Below are positions 44,577 to 55,472 of a stretch of DNA of 64,000 nucleotides, piece after piece. Every line of letters starts with the position of its first letter. The stretch's first letter is position 1. Under the pieces are notes generated by a model. That model saw only the letters and a program-made list of their open reading frames with translations. It was not told the origin of the DNA and did no database searches. Source of the DNA: Clavaria fumosa (lineage: Eukaryota; Basidiomycota; Agaricomycetes; Agaricales; Clavariaceae); contig OX637797.1 of assembly GCA_951802425.1 (NCBI GenBank), forward strand, positions 1 through 64,000. Direction: 5' to 3'. The position numbers and the translations under genes were made by a program.

Positions 44577-45396
44577 TCTATGGCACTGTAAAATAAAGTT
44601 CCAGGCCTTGAGTGAGTGGTGGGTGGTGTTGCTGGGCACTTGGTATTACTCAGAGAGGGTCACAGTCATCCTCCAGGTTGGGTCATGTGTATCTACACAC
44701 AGTAAAAATTTCATGTGGTTCTGTTACACACCACAGGCAAGGAAAAGGAGAAGAGGATGATAGGGGCTGAGCTGTGACAATGTGTCACAGTTTGAAATTA
44801 AGGGTCTAGGCTAGCTGGGTTAGGACACAGGGCTAGGGCAGATGGGCAGATCTTAGTATTATATCAGACTGGGTCTCACACAACTTAAGGGTAAGGTCAT
44901 GATGACAATACTAAGATAAGGGGAAAAGAGTACAAAAAAGGAAAAGGTGAAGTACTTATAGTGAATGCTTCAGCACTTGCTGGTGTTCTCATGCTTGGAC
45001 CCTTGGATCATGTGACATGCCAAGGTGCAGGTCAGGTGACTTTGGGGATTAAGTAATCTGACTCTCAGCCACAGGTCATGTGGCCTTCCAACAAGCCTCC
45101 CCAGTTTCTCCACAACTCCTCTTTGGGATGGCTTAGGTAAGCCATCCTAACACCAGCAGCTAACAACAATGATGGCACACCAGCGCCTCCAATACTATGT
45201 ATGATATGCCATGGCACAATCCCTTCATCTGGCACATTATGCCACATGAATACATTAGTCTTATTCACATTACCAGTATTACCCATGGTCACAAGCATCA
45301 CCATGTGACCCACCTCATGACATGACAACATCAACATTCATATATGCAGCCATCAGTCAGCTGCATATGTTCTTCTAATAACTACTTCACAGCTAC

Positions 45397-46123
45397 TGTC
45401 ATGCCTGTGCCAACTGGAGTATTCTCCGGCCTTCTCCGGCCTTCTCTGGCAGTCTCCGGACCCCCGATCACAACTCTGGGCTCTCGGACTTATGTCCAGA
45501 ATGCCGGACTTTACTTGTGTGACGTAGCACAGGATCAGGAAGTGTGCCTGAAGGGCCACCAACTGATGTCCGCACTAGTTGCTGTTGCCTCGGGCAACCA
45601 GGAACTGGTCCTGCCCTGGACCCGTCGCCTGGACAATTTGATGGACTCCCAGAAACATCTGTACAATCATAGTTAGTAGTTTAATGTTTGTCCCGATCAG
45701 ATTCCGTCTCCGTCTCGTAGTCCCATTGTTAAGTTTATTTCCTGACTCCCGGACATTACTCCGTAGCTATGAACAGATTCCGTAGTCATACCAGAGTTAT
45801 CTCTGTTGCTAGCATCGCCCCAGACTTTTGTATAAGTACTCATAGATTACAGCCTTGTCTAGCCAGTCTGAATATCAACCCCGCCTACTCGCAGTCTACT
45901 CCGCATTGCCTGAAACCCATCTCCCGCCTTCTCCCGAAATCCGAGACACTGATCCGCAGAGGGCATTGTTTCAATACATTCGCGAAGTCTTGTCCGAACC
46001 CAAGTCCAACTCCGTCCAAACTCTGGTTTGCTCCGCTGCACCCGGACCTTGTTATTCTCACCCGGACTTTATTTTTCCTGCCCAGACTTTACTCCGCCCG
46101 ACCCCCGCAACATAGATGTAACA
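45397..46123. mobile_element. TCCG-rich solo LTR with GCTAC target duplication
   Basis: 727 bp beginning TGTCATGCC and ending ATGTAACA, flanked by GCTAC at 45392-45396 and 46124-46128. Rich in TCTCCGG and CCGGAC and CpG-retaining, like the element at 35679, with which it shares the TGTCAYG start. Confidence 0.82.
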
Positions 46124-46361
46124 GCTACTATATTTCAAATTTTGCTGGAAGACCCCAGGAACCCTAAATGAATTTTTGTGGTGAAAAAAAGTTTTGAGGA
46201 AAAGCACCAAATGAGAGTACACATCATCAAAGACATAGTGAGGACTAAAAGGGGGGACTTTTTTTTTGGGGAATATTTTATGTGGGGTCCTTGTCAGGGT
46301 GCCACTGCTAAGTACAAACTTGTGTGAGGATGTGAGAACTGCACAAGGACTATGCTGTTAG

Positions 46362-47157
46362 GATAGGAGCAACAAGGGACCATTCGCAGAAAAACAGTTT
46401 AGTCTGTTTAGCATGTTATATGATAGTGGTCATCATTTAGAGCATCCATGATCAATTTCAAGAGATTTTCATGGTTAGATCTTGTGCTGTGAGGCCTGCA
46501 AACTTGTATGGGTACTTGTGTTGTTTAGGTTTGTAGGAAGGCAACTGTAGTCCTGGATGTGGCAGAGTAATTGAAACAAAGTCAGGGTGTATTATTCATG
46601 CACTATACTCAATCTTTCAATGTGATCCCATTTGATTTAGGTGCCACCACAAGTACAAACTTGTGTGAGGATGTGAGAACTGGATTCTGACTATATGCTG
46701 GAATTGTTGCTTTGTGGGTGATGGGAGGGGGGAGAGAGGGATGGAATATGATAGGTATGGGATGGCCCAGTATAGCATTGCATTTGTTTTGGAATCCTAT
46801 GGTTGGTTTTGATAAATGGGAGAATTTTGACTGGGTTGGTCAGCAGCTTTGGCATGCATTAGGAAATGAGTTTTGGGAAAATGTAAACCATGGAAATTGA
46901 GGATTAGAGGGGTAGATATAGGCACACAAAATTTCAAATGACTAGCTTGAGTGGTTAGCTTGCAGTGAAAGAAAGCGCAGATACTCCATCTGCACAAGGA
47001 CTATGCTGTTAGTTTTGGGAAAATGTAAACCATGGAAATTGAGGATTAGAGGGGTAGATATAGGCACACAAAATTTCAAAAGACTAGCTTGAGTGGTTAG
47101 CTTGCAGTGAAAGAAAGTGCAGATACTCCATCTGCACAAGGACTATGCTATTAGTCC
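46362..47157. repeat. Dispersed repeat R1, left copy, with internal 141-bp tandem
   Basis: Matches 62131-62780 in direct orientation (GATAGGAGCAACAAGGGACC... to ...GCACAAGGACTATGCTATTAG). The last 141 bp (TTTTGGGAAAATGTAAACC...) is present twice here (46872-47012, 47014-47157). A third GCACAAGGACTATGCTGTTAG end lies at 46341-46361, just before the repeat. Confidence 0.75.
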
Positions 47158-47465
47158 TGCGATGGACCCGTCAAATAGCCTAAGTTGTATAGGGTGGGTT
47201 AGTGTTGAATGGAATTTCAAAGGTGTAAAGTCGGGCAAAACGAAACATTCGGTAGCTCCACAATCTACAAGTGTGGGTACAGGGGTATTGCTAATTTGCA
47301 GAATAACAACGGAAATCAAAAAGGCAGCAGAAGAAATAGATGACAGAACCGTGTATAAGGGGAGTTCATCCATGGTACAGGTATCAGTATTGGTATCTAT
47401 GGCAATATCGCAACTCAAGAATCTCCCTACATGCCTTGAGATGCTGGAGCATTTCCCAACTTGTC
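47143..47465 (-). pseudogene. Aspartic protease fragment of the older gypsy element
   Basis: Minus-strand frame with TPVPTLVDCGATECFVLPDF and HPIQLRLFDGS, a retropepsin-like region in which DSGAT reads DCGAT. It continues the gag frame that ends at 58370, so this element was split by the insertion at 47466-58369. Its left end abuts repeat R1. Confidence 0.75.
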
Positions 47466-47692
47466 TGTAATACTTTCTATCCCTCAAAAGAACTGGACTC
47501 AACTGTATATTGAGTATGGTAGTTCTATGAAGAGGGATCTACCCTCTCTGTACAGTCGCAACACGATATATATATAGGCGAGCGGCCCTCTAGGGGCCGC
47601 TGAGGTAAGCATAGCCTAAGCAGCTATGCTAGTAGACTATTATGGTATGTATATTATGTAATAAAAGAATAGAAAAGGCCTATAGCCTTACA
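47466..47692 (-). repeat. 3' LTR of the young gypsy element
   Basis: 227 bp, TGTAA...TTACA. Differs from the 5' LTR at 58155 by an indel of about 12 bp near 47516 and a few substitutions, most of them transitions. Contains TATATATA. Confidence 0.92.
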
Positions 47693-47988
47693 CCCTCCCC
47701 TCCAGAGAGGCCCCAACCAGAGGCAATGCGTGGGCGGCGCGGGACAATGAGCAGAAGTAGAATAATGTTACAAAGGGCGCATCCCCTTGGGCAAGGTTAC
47801 CGCCATGTCACAGGTCGCGATCCCCTCCTGGGGCCTTCGCCTGGTGCTGACGGGTCCTACCCGGTGGTCTGCGTGACCTGCCCCCAGTTGGACAGCGTGT
47901 CACGAGCGGCACGCCCCGGTGGGGGGTGCCCCAAGTGCCGCTGTCTCGTCCTGCAGGGTAGGCATATGTTTTTAAAGAGCTCGGACGC

Positions 47989-50121
47989 TTAGTCCGAGCC
48001 CTGCTCGTAGTCGCTCCAGTCGGGCGACGACACAACAGGCCTCTTCGCGGCCTTAGCGGCTGATGACTTAGCTGCTTTCTTTTGTTTTTGAGAGGGCCCC
48101 GCACCCTCTGTCTGGGATATTGTTAAACCCCCAATAGGTAGCCCTAGGGGGTTCCTAACGGTGGATGTGCTTCCACCATCTTCAAGGGGCGCATCGCCCC
48201 TCCGTTTGTCTCCTGCCTTCTCGCTTAATCGAAGATGGCACGGACGTGCCCCGTGCCCTATGCACTCTAGCAGTGCATATGTCCGGGGCGGTATGGGAGG
48301 CTTCTCCTGTTCACCCAGCGCTAGCTGGATATCATCATCCAAGGGGGCATTCCCCTTTCGCACGTACTCGCGTGCCCACGCGAGTACAAATTCGTCCCAG
48401 AGCTCCATTTCCCCAATGGAGACTCCGGCGTCTACAAACGCCTCAATCGTCTGCGTGATGGTTGGCGTTATCTTTGTGTTCCAGTGCCTGGAACGTCGTG
48501 CAGGGAGGACTCTCCCTTTAATGGCCTGCGCGTACGCCCCCTTTGACACAAAGAGGGCTACAGCCATAGCTAGAAACGGGCGCCGCATTCGGGCCCGGGA
48601 CGGTGCGCACGCCATTATGGTACGCCAAATGGCCACCTTGCGTGCAAAGGACAGGGGTGAGTCCCCGTCCTTATCAATACCAAGGACGGCCACTCTGCCC
48701 ATCCTTATGTCGGCGGCCCAACAGCACAGGTCTGACACTGCGCCTCTGTCGCCTTTCGGGTTCATAGGGGGAATTTCTCCCTTCTCCCCTACAAGGGAGA
48801 GCCACAGCTCTTGGGGGAGCAACGGCTCCCCGGTCTCTACAAACTCCCTAATGGGAGGCGCAACCACTCTTGCCGCTGTCAGCAGCAATGTCTGGTATGA
48901 CGGATAGGAGGGTGCTCCCCCTCCTGCGACTTCCAAGGGTCCTGCCCTCAGGGATGGGTCGCCCATCCCTCTGCTCTCTCGCAACATCTGCCCCTGCAGA
49001 TGGCGTGCCACCCGGTCTGCCAATTTCTCGACGCCGGCAGGAACTCTCCAGTTCCTCAACAGCCAGTCCTCAACTGGCGTAGGCAGCTTTCCCGCTGCCG
49101 CGTTCTTCTGGGCCTCCTTAATGGCCCATCACATCTCCATTACGGCAGTCATATCATAACTGCTGTCAGGTGCTCCATGATGCGCCTGCTGGTTGAGGGC
49201 TATCACCTCCTCAACTGTCTTCAACTCGACAGCCCACGCACCGGGCTTGATGGACATCCCCGATGGCCAGGAATAGCCATCCGGAGCCCTGTCCGGGCGG
49301 GGGGCATTAAAGGGATAACCCTTTGTCGGAGGTGCAAGCACCGTCTCTGCAAACGTTCGTTTATGCCTCAGTGAGGCATCGGGGTTCTGCTGGCTAACAC
49401 CAGCAGGTGGAAGAGGGGGATACCCCTCCTCAATGTTCATGGGGACGTCCACGTCCCCCATAGGTGGCGCTATGTCCGCGTATGAGACAGCAGTGCGGGC
49501 CCTTTTAGGGTCCCGCTCCAAAGGATCCCTGTCAGGTCCCTTCCCTTTCGCCACCGTTCGCACTGCGGTGAGCTCCTCATTGGCGCTTACCAACTTTTCT
49601 GTCAAGGAGAGAACCTTCTCCTTCGCCTTTCTAAGGTCAGCCTCGACCTTATCCAGGCTATCGTAAGCTTTTTCAAGCTTTTGCTGGTGCCCGGCGCAAA
49701 GGGCATTGCCCCTCTCATACTCTTCATGCAAGTCATCCAACTTGCACTGTATCATTCTGAGCTCCGGCTCGAGCTCATGCCTAGTGCTTTCCTGCGCTTC
49801 CTTAAGCGTTTATTGAAACGCTTCATCCGAGTGCAGCAGCGACTCGAAGATGTGACGATGGAATCCGATACACTGAGTGCACCAGGATCCGTGGGTGATC
49901 GCATGGATCATGCGATCCTGGACCCAGGGGAGAGTTTCCTCCCCTTGCGACAACGACGGCTGGGACAACCCAGCCGTTCCGACGATGCTCATCAGCAGCG
50001 AGATCCCTGGCGCGAGGCCAGGGACGGCGGCGGTAGCGGTGGTAGTGGGAGAGGCGGCAGTGGTAGCAGCGGCGGCGCGGGTAGCACGAGGAGATGGGGT
50101 TTCCCCCATCAGATCATCCAT
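47989..50121 (-). pseudogene. Extra ORF in env position of the gypsy element
   Basis: Minus-strand frame MDDLMGETPSP... to ...YEQGSD, about 710 codons, broken by a TAA near 49807 and a TGA near 49127 (CAA and CGA in the older copy). Ala/Thr-rich N-terminus, a WCTQCIGFHRHIF segment, a coiled coil (KLEKAYDSLDKVEADLRKAK...), a Pro-rich stretch and a C-terminal domain (LLLTAARVVAPPIREF...GDRGAVSDLCCWAADIRMG). No signal peptide or membrane helix, so it is not an envelope protein. Present in the same place in the decayed copy (38685-40795), so it is part of the element. Function unknown. Confidence 0.78.
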
Positions 50122-50287
50122 TGTAACAAATGGTTGATGAAGAAAAAGAGAAAAAGAGGGCAGGCCCTCTTAAGGTTTTGTACCTTACGGTGGAGCCACC
50201 ACATGACTTAATCACTGTGGCTAATGACCCAGTGGTCTGGCTCGATCGCGTTTACTACTCCGCGCGGGCGCTCCGTCCGCGCTCTGC

Positions 50288-52156
50288 TCAAGGGCGCCTA
50301 GGTAGCGCCCTCCATGAGTCTACACCTTGTAGTTCAAGGTAATGGTCTAGAGCAGCCAGCTCTTTGACCCCCATGTACGGCTCCCAGGTCGTATCCCCGA
50401 GGTTCCATCGAACCTCGCATTCCAGGTGGCGGCCTTCCCACCTATGGCCAATAATGGCATCTACTAGCCATTCCTCCTTTGGATCCACACCAAAGTCATA
50501 AAAGACTTTCACTTCACGACACAGAAACAACGCGTCGTCATTTGGTTCATGTCGCTGCAACCGGCTGACATGGAACGTTGGATGGATTCTCCTCGACTTT
50601 AGCGAGTCGGGGAGCTCCAGCTCGTACGTAGACGATTCCGGTCTACACGACCGTATTGGGTATGGCCCAATAAACTTCGGCATGAGCTTTCTAGCTCGTT
50701 TTTTAGGGAGATTCAAGTTCTCTGTTGAGAGGTAGACTAATTCTCCCTCTCTAAACGGGTGCTCTGCCCGTCTACGCTGGTTAGCGTAAAACATCTGGTG
50801 GATGCGACTTTCTATAATCGCATCGTGCACCATTGCAAGGTTGAGCGTGGCTTTCTCCGCGAACATCCGTACCCCTCTGGGCACCGCCCGGAGGTCATCT
50901 GGCAACTCTGCCATCATCTGGGGCATGTACCCATAGGTGAGCTCAAACGGGGCAAACCCCGTCGACGCGCTTATTGACGCGTTAATGGCGAACTCGACCA
51001 TTGGGATTTGCTCCGCCCAGTCTGTCTGGTCCGGTTGGACCACAGATCGGAGGATCTGAGACACGGATCGGATCGACCGTTCCGTCGCTCCATCTGTCTG
51101 TGGATGGAAAGCTGTGGACATCTGCAGCTTGACACCGAGTAGTCGGTGTGTTTCCTGCCAAAAGGCAGACGTAAATCTCGGATCATGATTGGACACAATC
51201 GATCCTGGCAACCCATGCAGTCTCACTACATGGGTTAGGAAGAGCCAGGCTAGCTCTGCTGCCGTTACTGAAACGGTAACTGGTACTAGGTGTACCAGTG
51301 AAGTGAGGTGGCAGATCACCACCCAGAGGTAGTCTGCCTCTTTCGACATAGGAAATGGACCTACGAAGTCCATTCCTATTGATTCCCAGGGCCACCTGGG
51401 GATCGGGAGGGTGTGTAGAAGCCCTTGTGGCTTCTGAGGGGAAGTCTTGCTCGTCTGGCACGACGAGCAAAACTTATCGATGTCTTTAGACACCGATGGC
51501 CACCAGTAGTAATGGCGGACGTAATCCATCGTTATCCGCGACCCCATGTGTCCTAGGACCGCATGGGCTTCCTGGATTATTCTCCCAGGGATGCTTTTCC
51601 CTTCATGAAGGGTACGAGGCACGCAGAGCACCTCGTCTCCCTTTTTATTCTCAGCAAAGATCAGGTCATCCCTGATCTTAAAACTGGTGTAGTTTCCTGG
51701 TTTCTCCAGAATTATTTTGAAAAGGTGATCCTGTTCATAGCCGTCACGGATGCTTTGCAGCATCCTGCTATCCCCCCTTTCCACGCGGGGCCTTAAGGGC
51801 ACGAGCGTCTCGTCCCTCACCTCCCTGTCCGCTTGGCGCACAGGCGGCGGTTGCTCCTGCTCGGTCTCCTGGTCCGCGGCAGGTGCGCGCACCTCCTCCA
51901 GGCATCCGCGGGGCAACTCATCCCCTTCAGGATCAAGGCGAACGTCCGCCTTCACGTACTTGTGATCCGGATGAATCTCATCTGTCGCGTCACTCATATG
52001 GTAATGCGAAAGGCCATCCACAACTTTGTTGCTCTTGCCTTTAATGTAAGTGATGGAGTAGTCAAACCTCTCCATATATTCCATCCACCTGGCCTGCCGG
52101 CCAGACAAGCGCGTTTGGTTCCTAAAGAACCCCAGCGCTTCGTGGTCTGTGACCAC
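50288..52156 (-). CDS. pol: RNase H end, integrase and chromodomain of the young gypsy element
   Basis: 622 codons after the stop near 52157. Begins VTDHEALGFFRNQ (RNase H end). The integrase zinc region HAVLGHMGSR...WWPSVSKDIDKFCSSC lacks three residues (DMC) kept in the older copy. The core has GMDFVGPFP, SNHDPRF and FHPQTDGATERS (DDE). Then LVYLSTENLNLPKKRARKLMPKFIGPYPI, HPTFHVSRLQRH and a chromodomain DAIIGHRWEGRHLECEVRWNLGDTTWEPY. Inserts element cDNA; the chromodomain probably directs it to marked chromatin. Confidence 0.9.
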   Translation of the reverse strand: MVTDHEALGFFRNQTRLSGRQARWMEYMERFDYSITYIKGKSNKVVDGLSHYHMSDATDEIHPDHKYVKADVRLDPEGDELPRGCLEEVRAPAADQETEQEQPPPVRQADREVRDETLVPLRPRVERGDSRMLQSIRDGYEQDHLFKIILEKPGNYTSFKIRDDLIFAENKKGDEVLCVPRTLHEGKSIPGRIIQEAHAVLGHMGSRITMDYVRHYYWWPSVSKDIDKFCSSCQTSKTSPQKPQGLLHTLPIPRWPWESIGMDFVGPFPMSKEADYLWVVICHLTSLVHLVPVTVSVTAAELAWLFLTHVVRLHGLPGSIVSNHDPRFTSAFWQETHRLLGVKLQMSTAFHPQTDGATERSIRSVSQILRSVVQPDQTDWAEQIPMVEFAINASISASTGFAPFELTYGYMPQMMAELPDDLRAVPRGVRMFAEKATLNLAMVHDAIIESRIHQMFYANQRRRAEHPFREGELVYLSTENLNLPKKRARKLMPKFIGPYPIRSCRPESSTYELELPDSLKSRRIHPTFHVSRLQRHEPNDDALFLCREVKVFYDFGVDPKEEWLVDAIIGHRWEGRHLECEVRWNLGDTTWEPYMGVKELAALDHYLELQGVDSWRALPRRP

Positions 52157-52162
52157 ATTGAT

Positions 52163-53203
52163 TCATCTACCGAGGAGTTTATCCTCCCATTTCTGTAGCG
52201 ATTCGACAATCGCTAAGGCCTCCCGGTCCCAGGTTTTGTAACTAAACTGGGCTGGGCTGAACCTTTTAGACATAAACCCTGCCAGACGGCAGGTTTCCCT
52301 TGTCTTTCCCTGGCCATACATGGCCCCTACGCCCGACACTGACGCGTCGCACACGAGCCAGATTGGCTCCTGTACTGCCGCGTCTACTGGGCGTAATATT
52401 GGCGTTTTACACACCAATGCCTTAATCATCTCCATGCACTTGTCATGGAGTGGTCTCCAGTGAAACATTTGCGTTTCACTACACAGACTAACCAAAGGGC
52501 CAGTGTAAGCGGACAGATCGGGCATGAACTGTCCGATGTACTGTACTAATCCGAGGAACCTCTGCACCTCATTAACGCTTGTCGGCGTTTTCCAGTTACA
52601 GATTTTATCCACTTTATCCACGGTGATGTGGATTCCTCGGGCATCTATAATATGCCCTAAGCAATCTACGCTCTTCGCGTATAACAAGCACTTCTTCTTG
52701 CTCAAGAAAAGGCTCGCGCCTTTGAGGGTCTCAAAGACTGTCTTTAAGTGACGCTCATGGTCCTCCAAGGTCTTGGAGAAGACGAATACATCGTCTAAGT
52801 ACACATGCACGTACTTTCCCAATTGATGACAAAATATGTGCGTCATCAGGCACTGGAAGGTAGCAGGGGCATTACAATCCCCTATCTGCATCACCTGTGA
52901 GAACATGGTGCCCAAGACGGTCGCGAACGCCGTCTTCCACACGTCCTCAGGCTCTACGCATACTTGCTCGTACACATCTGATAGGTCAATCTTTGACCTA
53001 TACACAGCTCTAGCCACGTCCTGCCTGATCTGGTCCTGATCAGGCAACGGGGTAATATCCCATACTGTGTTCGCATTCCGTTTCCGACAGTCTACAACTG
53101 TCCGTAGCAGCGGGTTCCAGCTGCTTTTTGGTATGCATAACATAGGAGCTGCTTGCGATGCCGCTCCTGCCTCCCACCAACCGTTAGTAATATAACGGTT
53201 CAC
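52163..53203 (-). CDS. pol: Reverse transcriptase and RNase H of the young gypsy element
   Basis: Minus-strand frame from NRYITNGWWEAG through VVDCRKRNANTVWDITPLPD, MQIGDCNAPATFQCLMTHIF, the catalytic VYLDDVFVFS (YLDD form of the polymerase motif), to RNase H WLVCDASVSGVGAMYGQG and ALAIVESLQKWEDKL. The 5' end is cut by the solo LTR at 53208; upstream residues (NHRIPLIDEKQVYNYYLPWC) lie on the far side at 55216-55340. A TGA in place of a CGA-type codon separates it from the integrase frame. Confidence 0.9.
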   Translation of the reverse strand: MNRYITNGWWEAGAASQAAPMLCIPKSSWNPLLRTVVDCRKRNANTVWDITPLPDQDQIRQDVARAVYRSKIDLSDVYEQVCVEPEDVWKTAFATVLGTMFSQVMQIGDCNAPATFQCLMTHIFCHQLGKYVHVYLDDVFVFSKTLEDHERHLKTVFETLKGASLFLSKKKCLLYAKSVDCLGHIIDARGIHITVDKVDKICNWKTPTSVNEVQRFLGLVQYIGQFMPDLSAYTGPLVSLCSETQMFHWRPLHDKCMEMIKALVCKTPILRPVDAAVQEPIWLVCDASVSGVGAMYGQGKTRETCRLAGFMSKRFSPAQFSYKTWDREALAIVESLQKWEDKLLGR

Positions 53204-53207
53204 TTTC

Positions 53208-55210
53208 TGTTAGGATATTGTATGCTTACCTTCTCATGTCTAGGCTTCCTCCTTGTCCAGGGCCCTCCAGTTATGCGTCTCATTAGCCTAATATGCCTAC
53301 TGCCCTATCCACACACGCCTATGTACCAATAGTTATGGAAACCACTTTTGATTTGGTGTTTAAAGTAAAAGTACTGGGAATCTACACTCAGAGAAAGATG
53401 AGGCTCTACAGCGAGAACTAAGAATCGCACAGAGATGCGGTTAATACCGTTCAATTTCCATTCACTGATAACCCTTATTCCAAGAGTTGCAAAAGGAAAC
53501 AACAGTTTTTCATTCCTTAAACTAAGAAACATTGCTCTGGGCCTCATCTGAGTAGACATCGAAATAACACCAAGGGAGATAGGAAATATGAAATTCTGAA
53601 TGGACAGAAATGTCGGCAGGGTTCGTAAGGTCATATGCGCGAGTTTACGAGAGGTGCAGAGCTTTTGCGGCTAGGCTACAGGGTCACGAACTCACTGGTG
53701 CGAGTTTGGCACCATTCTGGTGTTGTGGGGCCAAGTGATTGTGATCGGGGCCTCGATCGGGCGATCGGAACCCAGAGAGGTGATGACATTCCCACAGTGA
53801 CCAAGTTGGGGCGCGGGAAGCGGTTGGCACTGATGCCATCACCGCCCACTTTGCCTGATTAGGAGTACTCCTCCCAGGTGAAGGATGCACACTTCGCGAC
53901 CTTTGTCCATTGGATGCGCAGTCCTCCCTTTGTCCTATCTTGGCCTGGAAACTTGGCTAAGCTCAACTAGGACTAGAATAGGGTCTAGTAGAGCATGAGT
54001 CATGTTCTATTAGTAATTCTGTGCTATTGCAGAATGAGACAGATAAGACTAAATGAGGTGAGAACGAGATAAGGTCGCGATTGGGGTCTAGAAGTGTCCA
54101 GAAAGCCGCGGAAATGATCGGGAGAGACTGCGGGGTGTTTCCCCGCATTCTCCTGGCGTTAGATCGCCGATATTGAGTCAGTATGACTCAATATGATTAT
54201 TTTTAGATAAGCTGGAATGTTCGAGACGAAATATCTCAACGAGGAGATAAGATAAAATTATGATCTTACCTGATATGTAAAGCCACTGAATTCACCTTAA
54301 TTTAGAGTCCTTAAACGGTATGTTAGGATTACTACTTAAGGAGCCATGTTGTATTCTTCCGAATGTAGTAGGTACACGAATTTGAGTATAAATAGCCGAC
54401 GGAACTTCGCGTTCCAGGCATCTTTACCTACCCATACATCGATTACACTATCCTCTAAGAGGACTAAGTCTGAGTCTAGCTCCCCATAGAGCTAAGGACA
54501 TATTTAGCTAAACTAAGGACAGGGTCTAGTTAAGCTAAATGTAGTGTCTACCGACTAAGGACTTAGTCTAGTCAAATGATCTGGGTACCCAAAGGTACCC
54601 AGGCTTCGAACGAGCCGCCCTGTGCCGGCTCCCCTCGGCGCGGTAAGTATTGAACGAGATATGAATATTTTGGTATAGGGTACAAGGTACTCTACTGTAC
54701 AATGTATCAATGTATTCATCAGAGTAAGTAGTGAATAACTAGCCAAGTATTGAGAATTGAGAGAAGGTTTATAGAGCTAGAATGGTCTACAAAGCCAGGA
54801 GAGTCTCATGAACTCTTTAGCTTAATTCTCCCTTCACTGGTTAGCTAGTTATTTACCATTCTATTTTTGACCTATCTATGTTGATTTGGCTTAAGTGTAC
54901 AATACCTATGGAGTGGTCAGTCATTGAGCCATAGTATCAGCCTGTGGAGTGATACTAGGTTGAGGCAGACTATGGGGGATCAATGGCTAAGCCCATGGGA
55001 TGTTGTGACTTAGGTTACTAATAATAATAATATCTGCCCAAAGCAATGCCTTGCTAGCAGTGTTGGTTCCAATACTGTTAGCAGGAAGGTATGGAACTGG
55101 AGGATCTACTAGTCCTGTAGACCAACTGCATGAGGAATTGAGGACCTGTCTGAGTCATTATGACTCTCAGTGACTCATTTCTGACTGCACCCAGTACCAG
55201 AACCATAACA
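53208..55210. mobile_element. 2.0-kb solo LTR nested in pol, CTTTC target duplication
   Basis: Starts TGTTAGGATATTG and ends AGAACCATAACA; CTTTC at 53203-53207 and 55211-55215. Contains GAGTATAAATAG (about 54383), a likely promoter box. No coding region. The last kilobase matches 60607-61272 with an internal deletion there. Confidence 0.85.
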
Positions 55211-55472
55211 CTTTCTCAAGGAATTGTTCCTTAAATGCCTCAGCACACCAAGGCAGGTAATAATTATAGACTTGCTTTTCGTCTATTAAGGGTATGCGGT
55301 GGTTCACTGCCTGAAACGGCGGCGGCCTGGGGGGAACTCCCCCAAAGAGCTCAGCGTACTGGTTAAACCAGTACTCACGCCTGCCTTCGAGGTAGGCGTC
55401 GTCTATCTTTACAGAGGCGTTAGCCTCTCCCCCCTTCCAGGGCTCACCCGCATCCCGGGGGCCTGAGTGTAG

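Larger units (their letters stand above)
42385..45152 (-). mobile_element. Internally deleted gypsy element (third family) with paired LTRs
   Basis: Direct repeats of 291 bp at 42385-42675 and 44862-45152 act as LTRs. On the minus strand they begin TGTTAGGAT and the left one is preceded by a purine tract (AAGAGGGGGGTGA). Between them, on the minus strand, lie a gag fragment (about 44100-43770: ARTWAEFVDEMKQAF) and an integrase C-terminus (43668-43163). Protease, RT and RNase H are absent. Two TIR elements are inserted in it. Confidence 0.78.
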
